51,412 nt of DNA from NCBI GenBank assembly GCA_937901745.1, contig CALGSZ010000060.1:1-51412 (forward strand), written 5' to 3'. A program made the translations under genes and the position numbers. How positions within the stretch are numbered: position 1 is the stretch's first letter; each line of letters begins with the position of its first letter. The notes below the pieces were generated by a model that had not been told where the DNA came from, made no database searches, and worked only from the letters and a program-made list of their open reading frames with translations. Origin of the DNA: an uncultured Chloroflexota bacterium (GTDB lineage: Bacteria > Chloroflexota > Chloroflexia > Thermomicrobiales > UBA6265). This document shows positions 16,239-24,211 of the stretch, piece by piece.

Positions 16239-16841
16239 TCACGGAACTGAGAACGTGATTTCCCCGAGGATGTCATCAATCAGCCAGCGCTCGCCCTCGC
16301 GGACGAACGTCATGAAGAAGGTCTTGGGCATCGGCACGCGCGCATAGGCCAGCGTGACGACCGCGCCCGCCTTGTCGGGGCCGAGCATGCGCGCCTCGAC
16401 GATGGAGACGATCGCCGTCCGCTGCTCAATGGGCGCCGGCTCCGGCGTCGCGAGCCCGTCGTAGACCGCGCGGGGAAACGGCCCTTGCCGGGCAAGCAGC
16501 CGTTGCAGATAGGCATCGGTGTACAGACCGTAGGCGCGCAGCAGCTCGCCCGCGTTGTAACAGGCGACGAGCTCCCGCACGGTGGCCTCAATACCGGCGA
16601 CGGTTTCTGGATCGGCTGGCGGCCCTTCCGGCGCCGGACCCGGCGTCCGCGTCGCCGCCATCGCCGCTTCGGGTGTTGCCAGCAGCGTCGCGATTTCCTC
16701 GAAGCTCCGCGGCAGCGCCTGGCACAACTCGGGCGGCGGTGCATCCGGCGTCGGGCTGGCAGTCTGCCCAGCCGCGCCGATTGGAGAGAGGAGCGCCACG
16801 CCGAAAAGCCAGATCGTCACCAAGCAGACGCGTTGCCGCAT
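16239..16841 (-). CDS. Small secreted protein with NTF2-like appearance
   Basis: This 200-residue protein has a signal peptide (about 5-24, ending in AAGQ). A Pro/Ala-rich region follows, then a C-terminal half with features of an NTF2/SnoaL-like fold: VRELVACYNAGELLRAYGLYTDAYLQRLL and ERWLIDDILGEITF at the end. Proteins of this kind often have no known enzyme activity. The ATG at 16841 is chosen because GGAGG lies 5 nt upstream and the signal peptide starts there; the frame stays open further upstream but that part is antisense to the MFS gene region. It follows the MFS gene by 44 nt. Confidence 0.72.
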   Translation of the reverse strand: MRQRVCLVTIWLFGVALLSPIGAAGQTASPTPDAPPPELCQALPRSFEEIATLLATPEAAMAATRTPGPAPEGPPADPETVAGIEATVRELVACYNAGELLRAYGLYTDAYLQRLLARQGPFPRAVYDGLATPEPAPIEQRTAIVSIVEARMLGPDKAGAVVTLAYARVPMPKTFFMTFVREGERWLIDDILGEITFSVP

Positions 16842-16885
16842 CCGATCCTCCCTGCCAAAATGCGCGCCGCGCTCGATCTCACGCC

Positions 16886-18355
16886 TTATGTCGACTGAGA
16901 CTGCTTTGCCGAGCCGCGCCCGAGCAGCGCGGGCAAGCGGCCTGCGGTCAGCAGCGCCAGGAACAGCACGGCGATCATCAGCGCGAACTGTGCCGTCACG
17001 CTCTCGGCTGACGCCTCGGCTCCAGACGACAGACCGCTGATCACCACACCACCGACGCCCGTGGCGACCGCCCCACCGACGACGTTCGCGATCTGCATCG
17101 CTGACGTCGCGCTTCCCTCCTGGCCAGCGGGCGCCGCCTCCAAGACGACAAGACTGAGCGCGGAGTATGCCAGCCCGATGCCGAGACCCGCTACCGCCCA
17201 CGAGACCGGCGCGAGGAGGACCGGTACCTCGGTGGCGACGACGACCACCGTCAGCGCGACGCCCCCGCTGAGGATGGCGAGCCCAATCCTGATGAGCCGG
17301 CGTGCCCCGATCCGGCGAACGGTTTGCGCCTGGATCCAGGACCCGGCCGACCAGGTGAGCGTCGCGGCCGTGAGCGCGAGCCCCGCGAAGCTGGTGCTCG
17401 TGTCGCGAACGTCCGTCAGCGCGAGGGGAACGAAGGTGTCAGTGCCGAAGAAGGCGAGGTTGAGCAATCCCATCGTGATGATGGCCGCTGGAAGTCCCGG
17501 TCGCGCCCGCATCGTCCCCTTGGGTAGTAGCGAGGGAAGCAAGCGCGCGGTCAGCGCCGCGCCAGCGAGCGCCAGCGGAATTGCGAGCACCAGTCGACTC
17601 TGCCCGAAACCGGCGAGGAGTAGCGCCATCCCGATCGCCAAGAGCGCCGCCCGTAGAATCCGCGACCATTCCCGCGCCGTCAGGGAGCCGGGAGGAACGG
17701 TGCGCACCGTCGGCGCGCTCAAGAGCGCCGCCAGCGCGACCAGCGGCACGATGCCCAGGAAGACCCATCGCCAGCCGATCTCGTCGGCGATGACGCCAGC
17801 GAGACCGGGACCAACGAGACCCGGCACGACCCAGGCGGTGGACATGAGCGCGAGCATCTGCGGCCGACCAGACTCCGGATAGCCACGCCCGACAACGACG
17901 TACGCGACGGAGCTGACCAGTCCCACGCCGAATCCCTGGAGCGCCCGCGCGGCGATCAGGACCAGCATCGAGGGCGCCAGGCCACCGATCAGGAGGCCCG
18001 CGGCGAAGATGGTCGCGCCAGCGAAGAATGGCGTCGATGGCCCGCGATGGTCGGCCTCGCTGCCGGCGATGACCAACCCCAGCAGGTTCGCCAGCAGGTA
18101 GGCGCTGAATGCCCAGCCGTAAAGCTCGAGCCCGCCGAGATCATCAACCGTCGCCGGCATGATCGTGCCAATGGCGAGGACCTCGAACGCGCCGGCAGCA
18201 ATGGTGATGAGAAGACCGGCCGTCGCCCGCCGGTACGGCTTGCTCCACGGTCCGCCGGGCGGCGCGGCTTGCCGGCCGCGAGCGTCGCTCGGTACAGCGT
18301 CCGCCGCCGGCTCAGCCGCATGGTCGGCGACGGTCTCGACTGATGGCGTCCCCAT
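16886..18355 (-). CDS. Major facilitator superfamily transporter
   Basis: This 489-residue membrane protein has 12-14 predicted helices starting near residue 45. The early part carries MPATVDDLGGLELYGWAFSAYLLANLLG and the loop motif AGSEADHRGPSTPFF between helices 2 and 3, typical of drug:proton antiporters of the MFS (DHA type). ALQGFGVGLVSS corresponds to the helix 4 motif. The N-terminal about 40 residues are hydrophilic and probably disordered. The substrate is unknown; multidrug or small-metabolite export is likely. AGGAAGG precedes the ATG closely. The glyoxalase-fold gene lies 30 nt upstream, suggesting cotranscription and perhaps a shared detoxification role. Confidence 0.88.
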   Translation of the reverse strand: MGTPSVETVADHAAEPAADAVPSDARGRQAAPPGGPWSKPYRRATAGLLITIAAGAFEVLAIGTIMPATVDDLGGLELYGWAFSAYLLANLLGLVIAGSEADHRGPSTPFFAGATIFAAGLLIGGLAPSMLVLIAARALQGFGVGLVSSVAYVVVGRGYPESGRPQMLALMSTAWVVPGLVGPGLAGVIADEIGWRWVFLGIVPLVALAALLSAPTVRTVPPGSLTAREWSRILRAALLAIGMALLLAGFGQSRLVLAIPLALAGAALTARLLPSLLPKGTMRARPGLPAAIITMGLLNLAFFGTDTFVPLALTDVRDTSTSFAGLALTAATLTWSAGSWIQAQTVRRIGARRLIRIGLAILSGGVALTVVVVATEVPVLLAPVSWAVAGLGIGLAYSALSLVVLEAAPAGQEGSATSAMQIANVVGGAVATGVGGVVISGLSSGAEASAESVTAQFALMIAVLFLALLTAGRLPALLGRGSAKQSQST

Positions 18356-18385
18356 GCCTTCCTCTAAGCGACGTGGCCGGCCGCG

Positions 18386-18823
18386 TCACTCCGTCGCCGG
18401 GCTGCCGTCCCAGAGCGTGCGACGCTCAGTGATCTCCACCACGTTCCCGTCCGGATCATCCAGGTAGATGGCGCGGTTGCCCTCGCCAAATTCCCAGCCG
18501 CCCTCGACCTCGTAACCAAGTGCCTCGAGCCGGGCTTGCATTGCGTCCAGCGTGCCGCGCGGCACACGGATGGCGAAGTGAACGTGGGAGCCGCCGCGAC
18601 CGTGGTGGATTGCCTTGGCGCCGCCCGCCTCCTTGGTCCAGAGTCCGAGGAATGTCTGGTTGCCTAGCGCGAGCCAGATCGCCGGACGGTCGTCGCCCCA
18701 CCGATCCACGACGCGTAATCCAAGGTGCTCGACGTAGAAGCGCTCGGATGCCTCGAGATCCGCAACCTCCAGCGTGAACTCGAACAGGCCGATGGCCGGC
18801 GGCGCCGGCGGCAGGTGTTCCAT
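18386..18823 (-). CDS. Glyoxalase/bleomycin-resistance (VOC) family protein
   Basis: This 145-residue protein has the two beta-alpha-beta-beta-beta halves of the vicinal oxygen chelate fold: FEFTLEVADLEASERFYVEHLGL in the first half and HVHFAIRVP through AIYLDDPDGNVVEITER in the second. The histidine and glutamate of a metal site are present (HVHF, Glu in VVEI). Activity could be dioxygenase, lyase, epimerase or ligand sequestration. The ATG at 18823 is preferred, with GGAGG about 9 nt upstream; the longer upstream frame looks non-coding. It is 30 nt ahead of the MFS transporter, so the pair may bind and export the same compound (inference). Confidence 0.85.
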   Translation of the reverse strand: MEHLPPAPPAIGLFEFTLEVADLEASERFYVEHLGLRVVDRWGDDRPAIWLALGNQTFLGLWTKEAGGAKAIHHGRGGSHVHFAIRVPRGTLDAMQARLEALGYEVEGGWEFGEGNRAIYLDDPDGNVVEITERRTLWDGSPATE

Positions 18824-19083
18824 GATTTCCACCCTCCGCTCACGTGGCTCGCGCTCAGTCACATCCACGCCCGGTTGAGGCGGCATTCCAGCGCGGCCTC
18901 CCGCGGGCGGCGAGCCTTCGCGTAAGGGTACGGCGAGCATTGACGCGGAACCAGGAACAGAACGACGCGAAGTACACGGTCTGCTGCCGCGACGACTCGT
19001 CACGTGGAAACGGCCAAGAAATCGGTGAGGCCCTTTAGCGGGATGAAGCGGCTTCGGGCGGTGGAGTCGTCCCGTGGAGGCCG

Positions 19084-21225
19084 TCAGGCGGCCCGAGCCA
19101 TCTGATTTCGCGGCGCGATCTCGCCGCCAACGCGGCGCATCGCGCGGAGCTCGCCGCCCGGCGTGCGGAGCAGTCGCAGACCGTTGAGGACGACGAGTAC
19201 CGTGCTCCCCTCGTGCCCCACGACACCGATCGGGAGCGGAATCCCGACGGTCAGCGCCAAGGTGACCAGAATGGCGATGACGGCGAGGGAAAAGCCGAGG
19301 TTCTGGATGATCGTTCGCCGGGTGCGGCGGCTGAGCGAGATGGCGTACGGCAGCTTGGTAAGGTCGTCACCAATCAAGACGACGTCGGCTGTCTCGAGCG
19401 CGACATCGGTTCCGGCTCCGCCCATCGCGATCCCGAGGGTAGCGGTTGCCAGCGCTGGCGCATCGTTGACGCCGTCGCCGACCATCGCGACCTGCCCATC
19501 CTCCATCAAGCGGCGGATTGTGACCAACTTCTCCTCGGGCAGCAGGCCGGCGTGCACTTCCTCGATGCCCAACTGATGGGCGATCGCGCGAGCCACGCGG
19601 TCATGGTCTCCGGTGAGCATCACCATGCGCTTGATGCCCAATCGCCGCAGGCCCGCGATCGCCTCCGCCGCTCCGGGTCGGACGACATCGGCGACGGCGA
19701 CCACGCCGCGGACTCCTTCCCGGTCGCCGACGAGCATCGCCGTCTTCCCCTCGGACCGCAGCCGGTCGGCGATCTTCTCGGCAGCCTCGACAGACACGCC
19801 GTTCTCGGTGAAGAGCTCGGTGTTGCCGACCAGGACCTCGGAGCCTTCGACCTCGGCGACGATCCCTCTGCCAACAACGGCGCGGAACGACTCCGCGTCC
19901 GTTAGCGGCACGCCCCGCTCAATAGCTCCTTGGACGATCGCCGTGGCGAGGTGGTGCTCGGAGAGACGCTCGGCGCTCGCTGCCCGCCGCAGGATCTCGC
20001 GCTCATCCCAACCGGATGCTCCATCGAGCGCGACCACGTCGGTCAGCACTGGCCGGCCCACGGTCAGCGTGCCAGTCTTGTCGAAGGCGACGATCTTGAC
20101 CAAGCCCGCGTCCTCGAGATAGCCGCCGCCCTTGAAGAGGATGCCGTTGCGGGCAGCGTTCGCCAGCCCGGCCAGCGTCGAGGCGGGCGTCGAGATCACG
20201 AGCGCGCACGGCGAGGCAACGACCAGCAGCGTCATCGCCCGGTAGAAGGCATCGCTGAAATCGGTATCGAAGAAGACCCACGGCACGATCGCGACGAGGG
20301 TGGACGCGACAAGCACGCCGATCGTGTATCTCCCCTCGAAGGCGTCGGTGAAGCGCTGCGTGCGGCTCTTCTGCTCTTGCGCTTCTTGGACGAACGCAAC
20401 TATGCGGGCAAGCGTGCTCTCCTGCGCCAGCTTCGTCACCCGGACCTGGATTGCTCCGGTCCCGTTCATGGTGCCGGCGAAGACCGCATCACCCGGGCGC
20501 TTCTCGACCGGCAGCGACTCGCCGGTAATCGCGGCTTGGTCGACGGCGGATTCGCCCGAGATGACAGTGCCATCAACCGCGATCCGCTCACCCGGCCGCA
20601 CGAGGACGATGTCGCCGACGCGGATCTCATCAATCGGCAGAACGGCCTCGCCGCCCGGAAGGTCCGGCCTGAGAACTGTCGCCACCTCGGGACTCAGCTC
20701 CATCAACGCCCGCACTGCGCGCCGAGTACGCCCGAGCGCGTGGTGCTCCAGCGCGTTCGAGGCGGAGAACAGCCCAAGGAGGACGGCGCCCTCGGCCCAG
20801 GCATCGACGATGGCCGCTCCGATCGCCGCGGTGACCATCAGCAAGTCGACGTTGACAGTCCCGTGCAACAGGTCGCGAATCGCGGCATGGGTCGCGAAGG
20901 TGCCGCCGGCGAGATAGGCCGCGATGAAGAGCGCGATGACGATCCCATGCGGCAGCGATGTGAGGTAATCCACGGCAACCGCGAGCGCGAGGAACGCCCA
21001 GCAGCTCGCCGCGGCGACCACGAGCCGCCAGCGCTCCCACCAGCTCTCTTCGACGGCGCCATTTAGCCGCCGGCGCACCGCTGGCGCGCTCCTCTCGGAA
21101 TCCGGCCCCTCGGCGCCGCCGTTCGCTGGCTGAATTCGGCCGTCAGTCCCCTCGTTTGCCCGCGCTATCCCGGTGTCTTGTGGGGATTCAGCGATGGTTG
21201 AAGATTGGAGTGTCGTCACCTTCAA
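19084..21225 (-). CDS. Zinc/cadmium-type P1B heavy-metal ATPase
   Basis: This 713-residue heavy-metal efflux pump uses ATP hydrolysis to move divalent metal across the membrane. It has the membrane metal-site motif SPCALVIS (Cys340), phosphorylation motif DKTGTLT (Asp382), TGES in the actuator domain and hinge GDGVNDAPALA. Order and spacing fit the ZntA/CadA group. There is no N-terminal HMA domain or CxxC motif; the first 60 residues are hydrophilic. The nucleotide-domain motif normally read as SEHPLA is SEHHLA here. TTG at 21225 or the in-frame GTG at 21219 is the start; an in-frame TGA lies just upstream. The oriC-like segment immediately precedes it. Confidence 0.93.
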   Translation of the reverse strand: MKVTTLQSSTIAESPQDTGIARANEGTDGRIQPANGGAEGPDSERSAPAVRRRLNGAVEESWWERWRLVVAAASCWAFLALAVAVDYLTSLPHGIVIALFIAAYLAGGTFATHAAIRDLLHGTVNVDLLMVTAAIGAAIVDAWAEGAVLLGLFSASNALEHHALGRTRRAVRALMELSPEVATVLRPDLPGGEAVLPIDEIRVGDIVLVRPGERIAVDGTVISGESAVDQAAITGESLPVEKRPGDAVFAGTMNGTGAIQVRVTKLAQESTLARIVAFVQEAQEQKSRTQRFTDAFEGRYTIGVLVASTLVAIVPWVFFDTDFSDAFYRAMTLLVVASPCALVISTPASTLAGLANAARNGILFKGGGYLEDAGLVKIVAFDKTGTLTVGRPVLTDVVALDGASGWDEREILRRAASAERLSEHHLATAIVQGAIERGVPLTDAESFRAVVGRGIVAEVEGSEVLVGNTELFTENGVSVEAAEKIADRLRSEGKTAMLVGDREGVRGVVAVADVVRPGAAEAIAGLRRLGIKRMVMLTGDHDRVARAIAHQLGIEEVHAGLLPEEKLVTIRRLMEDGQVAMVGDGVNDAPALATATLGIAMGGAGTDVALETADVVLIGDDLTKLPYAISLSRRTRRTIIQNLGFSLAVIAILVTLALTVGIPLPIGVVGHEGSTVLVVLNGLRLLRTPGGELRAMRRVGGEIAPRNQMARAA

Positions 21226-21240
21226 AGTCCTGGGGTGTCA

Positions 21241-21660
21241 ATGATGACGAGCATTGATTTGGCCGCATGTCATCAAATCCGATGAATTCCATCGGATAAT
21301 TTCTCTTTATCTAATGATATCAAATCTGTCAACTTTCCATCCATCGTGAACATTTTCACAGAGAAGGGTCCTGTGCCTCTCTTTGACCGAGAGGCAACGT
21401 AAGAGGCGGCGCTGTGGACAACTGACGCGGAAATGTGGATAACCAGTGTGGATTGTGGAAAAGTCTGCGGACAATGTGTTCGTACACCCTCGTTCTCGGG
21501 GAGAGCGATGGGACGAATCGTGACCTGTGCGTGGATTGGCACACCCCCGCCGCCGTGGATAATCACCAACTGGCACGTTTGGGGATGAGTTATCCACTGA
21601 GGCGCGCTGTCGAATCCCGCGACGCGGCAGGCTTTTTCTCGCTTATCCCCATATCCCCAG
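21241..21660. other. Candidate chromosomal replication origin (oriC)
   Basis: This non-coding segment has an AT-rich part (about 21283-21355, possible unwinding element) beside a cluster of DnaA-box-like nonamers. One matches the consensus exactly: TGTGGATAA at 21434-21442. Close variants are TGTGGACAA (21413), TGTGGATTG (21447), TGTGGAAAA (21454), TGCGGACAA (21466), CGTGGATAA (21554), TTATCCACT (21590) and TTATCCCCA (21643). A further exact box TTATCCACA lies at 22084 inside the next gene. A palindrome CCGATG-AATTC-CATCGG sits at 21279-21295. dnaA is 25 kb away. Region 21661-21878 shows nothing further. Clusters of this density are characteristic of bacterial oriC. Confidence 0.75.
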
Positions 21661-21878
21661 TCCCTACCACGGACACGACTCGTTTCTCTCTTTGCTTTTC
21701 ACTCTAAGAACGATGGTCGTCCCTAGACCGTAGGCTGGGGATTGGCAAGTCGGCTCATCGGCGTCTCGAGGCAATAGAAGGATCCATTTCCACAAGAGCG
21801 AGCTCGGCGTGGAGACACAGAGAAGGTGCCGTGGCGCCGCGGCGAGGTCTCAGCGCTCGAGGGATAACGTGCTGCTGG

Positions 21879-22886
21879 CTAGTAGAACACCGTGTAGGTC
21901 CGGTGATACGGCTGCGTGTCCGCCGGGAGGCTCTGGCCGAGTAGCCAAAGCATCCAATCGACCTCGAACGCGCGAACGTTGCGGCTCCGTCGCGCGAGAG
22001 CTCGGCGGAGGAGCTCGCAGGCCCAGACCGTGGCGGCGCGAATCTCAATCTCCTTGGGAGACCCCATTGGGATCAGGCGCCGGTTATCCACAGCCTCGGC
22101 GAGCTCGTCATCATAGACGAGGATGCCGAGCCGGCGCAGCACTTGCGGCACCTTGTAGTCGGCGAAGGCGGTCAGAATCTCGAGGTCGTCGAATGCGCCG
22201 AGGCCTTGTCCCCCGAATGCGCCGTGGAGGTCGGCAACGAGAATCTGCGCTCGCTTGTAGAAGCGGACCTCCGCTCCCTCGTAGATCGCGACATCGTTGA
22301 ACGAGGGGAAGAGGGAGACGACTCGTTGCACGAGCCGAGCGGCTGAGCGCTCAGCCTCCTCGATGAGCGCGATGACCGGGTTCGCATCTGGATAGGCAGC
22401 GATCAGGCCCTGGCCGAGCTCATGGAGGTTCTGGACTCGGAGCGGAAAGAGCGGGATCTCCGGCGTTGCCTCGTCTGGAGGGCGGAGGATATGAGCGACG
22501 TCGCGCGGCGACAGGCCGATCAGATAGGTTGGATCCCAGATCGGCCGGCCCTCGTCCACTGCTCGCCGCAGCGCGGCTACCAGCGCCCAATAGCCGTCGA
22601 AGATCTCGCCGCGGTACTCGACGCGCCAGCGTCGAGCCGGATCCTCGCTCCAGAAACAGAAGTTGAGCGCGTCGAGCGCGAGCACCCACCCGGCCGTGTG
22701 CCAGGTCCCGTCCCGAAAGTGCAGGTCATCGGCCCAGCCGGTCGGCGCCTCCTCGCTCCCGACGACCGCGTCCGCGACCTCCTCGAGGCGCGCCTCATCA
22801 ATTCGGACATGCCGCGCCTCCGCCACGACGGGCAGCGTGGTCGTCAGCACACCGAGCGGGTCAGGAGAGAGCTCTTGGTCGGACAT
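21879..22886 (-). CDS. Queuosine salvage enzyme (DUF2419/QNG1 family N-glycosidase)
   Basis: This 335-residue soluble protein belongs to the family that hydrolyses queuosine 5'-phosphate to release queuine for tRNA modification. Family-typical stretches are LALDALNFCFWSED (about 70), DLEILTAFADYKVPQVLRRLGI (about 230) and AFEVDWMLWLLGQ near the C-terminus. The acidic residues within LTAFADYK and FEVDW match the expected active-site region. It starts 46 nt downstream of the DUF2231-Rieske gene on the same strand. No queuosine biosynthesis gene (queC, D, E, F, tgt) is in view, so salvage or recycling is the likely role. An exact DnaA box lies within its coding sequence at 22084-22092. Confidence 0.88.
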   Translation of the reverse strand: MSDQELSPDPLGVLTTTLPVVAEARHVRIDEARLEEVADAVVGSEEAPTGWADDLHFRDGTWHTAGWVLALDALNFCFWSEDPARRWRVEYRGEIFDGYWALVAALRRAVDEGRPIWDPTYLIGLSPRDVAHILRPPDEATPEIPLFPLRVQNLHELGQGLIAAYPDANPVIALIEEAERSAARLVQRVVSLFPSFNDVAIYEGAEVRFYKRAQILVADLHGAFGGQGLGAFDDLEILTAFADYKVPQVLRRLGILVYDDELAEAVDNRRLIPMGSPKEIEIRAATVWACELLRRALARRSRNVRAFEVDWMLWLLGQSLPADTQPYHRTYTVFY

Positions 22887-22932
22887 GACGGTATGGTACC
22901 CCGACCGGTCTCCCTCGCGGCCGATTCGCGCC

Positions 22933-23811
22933 TCAGTCTGCGCTGCCGTTCATTCCCGGGCGCTTGACGCGGACGCTGACGCGCCCATCGGTCACTTGAA
23001 CATCGAAGCACGGCACTGGCGCCGTCGCTGGTCCGTGCACCAGCCGGCCATCGCTCAGGCCGAAGACGGAGCCGTGCCACGGGCACGTGACCGTGTCGCC
23101 GGCGATCTCGCCCTTGTCGAGCGGACCGCCGAGGTGCGGGCAGGTCGCCGCGATCGCATCAATGCGGTCACCCCGCTTGAGAAGCATGACCGGGAAGGAC
23201 TTCGCGCGGACCCGCTTCGGCTTCCCATCCTGGAGCTCTTCGACGCTCGCGACGTCAACCCAATCGTCCGGGGGCTGCTGGAAGGCGAGGTGATTGACGC
23301 CGATGCCGAGGTCATAGGCGAGATCACCGCCGAGCCAGGCGCTGAAGCTGGCGATGCCGAATCCGGCGAACGAGAGCGCGCGCCCCACGCCTCGGCTTCC
23401 CTGCTTCCGAGCGAGGAACGAGGCGCCATACAGCGCGGTTGCCACGACGTTCAGACCGCCATGGAGCGCCCCGACGCGACGCGGTTTCTCGTTGTAGGCG
23501 GCGTCCTGCCACTGGGCGATACCAGTCACGGCTGCGCTGGTTGCGCTGAGGAGACCGAGGCCGAGCAAGAGGTCCGCCGTCTCGTCGTCTCCGATCACGT
23601 CGAGGGCGAGCGATGCGGTCCAGAAGCTAATCGGACCCATGACGGCGGCTGGATGGAGCGGATGACCCAGCCAGGTGCCCACCAGCGCGTCCTTCAGCGC
23701 GCGTGGGGCGCTTTCGCCAGCGATGGGATCGCCCACTTTCTGAAGGCCCTCAGCTACCGCATCGAGCCACGGCATCTTCGCGATCAACCGGTCAGTGAAC
23801 TTTCCCGCCAT
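22933..23811 (-). CDS. DUF2231 membrane domain fused to a Rieske [2Fe-2S] domain
   Basis: The protein has 292 residues. The N-terminal two-thirds is a DUF2231-type four-helix membrane module (GHPLHPAAVMGPISFWTASL near residue 50 and following helices). The C-terminal about 100 residues form a Rieske ferredoxin domain with both cluster motifs: CPHLGG (Cys224, His226) and CPWHGSVF (Cys243, His246). Together this suggests a membrane-anchored electron carrier or an oxygenase-type ferredoxin. The ATG at 23811 is chosen because GGAGG lies 7 nt upstream; the longer open frame upstream reads through the dispersed repeat. Partner dehydrogenase or oxygenase genes are not adjacent. Confidence 0.9.
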   Translation of the reverse strand: MAGKFTDRLIAKMPWLDAVAEGLQKVGDPIAGESAPRALKDALVGTWLGHPLHPAAVMGPISFWTASLALDVIGDDETADLLLGLGLLSATSAAVTGIAQWQDAAYNEKPRRVGALHGGLNVVATALYGASFLARKQGSRGVGRALSFAGFGIASFSAWLGGDLAYDLGIGVNHLAFQQPPDDWVDVASVEELQDGKPKRVRAKSFPVMLLKRGDRIDAIAATCPHLGGPLDKGEIAGDTVTCPWHGSVFGLSDGRLVHGPATAPVPCFDVQVTDGRVSVRVKRPGMNGSAD

Positions 23812-23903
23812 CCTCGTCCCTCCGTTGGTGGCTGCTTCCCAATCTTCCGGGTGGCGAATGGTCAGCCACGCACACGAGATGCCAGCGCCAGCACCAGCAA
23901 TGG

Positions 23904-23993
23904 GGCCTCGGGTGTCTGAACGTGCCTGACGAGTCGGAACGGCGTGAGGCAAAGAGGGATTGGGACAGAAGCCATTCGAGCCGGGGACGACCA
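23904..23993. repeat. Dispersed intergenic repeat, copy A
   Basis: This roughly 90-bp stretch, from GGCCTCGGGTGTC to GGGGACGACCA, aligns with 32333-32416 with several short gaps. Matching blocks include GGCCTCGGGT, GTCGGAAC, GCGTGAG and CGGGGACGACCA. It lies between the divergent Rieske and PPC/vWA genes; the rest of 23812-24211 shows no gene. No terminal inverted repeats or transposase are visible. Confidence 0.75.
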
Positions 23994-24211
23994 TTCGTGC
24001 TTCTCGATGCGCGTGGAACCGCGCGTTTCCCAATCTCCTGCCGGGTCGGGACTGGCGGAGCGCGGTATGATGCCCGCTCCGACGACCGGTGCGACGTGCA
24101 CCGGCATGTGTCCGCGAGCCCCAGGCAGGATGTCGCGGAACGCGCGAGCCATCAATTGCCAGGTAGCGACCGGGCGCGTGCGATTGGCGATTTCGCGGAT
24201 GGAGGCTGCCA

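Noticed and set aside
16842..17201. N-terminal extension of the small secreted protein
   Set aside because: The extension is Arg/Gly-rich, overlaps the MFS gene and lies before a good Shine-Dalgarno, ATG and signal peptide.
18995..19010. Possible third parS site (TCACGTGGAAAC)
   Set aside because: Only one half matches the palindrome; the left arm departs at several positions.
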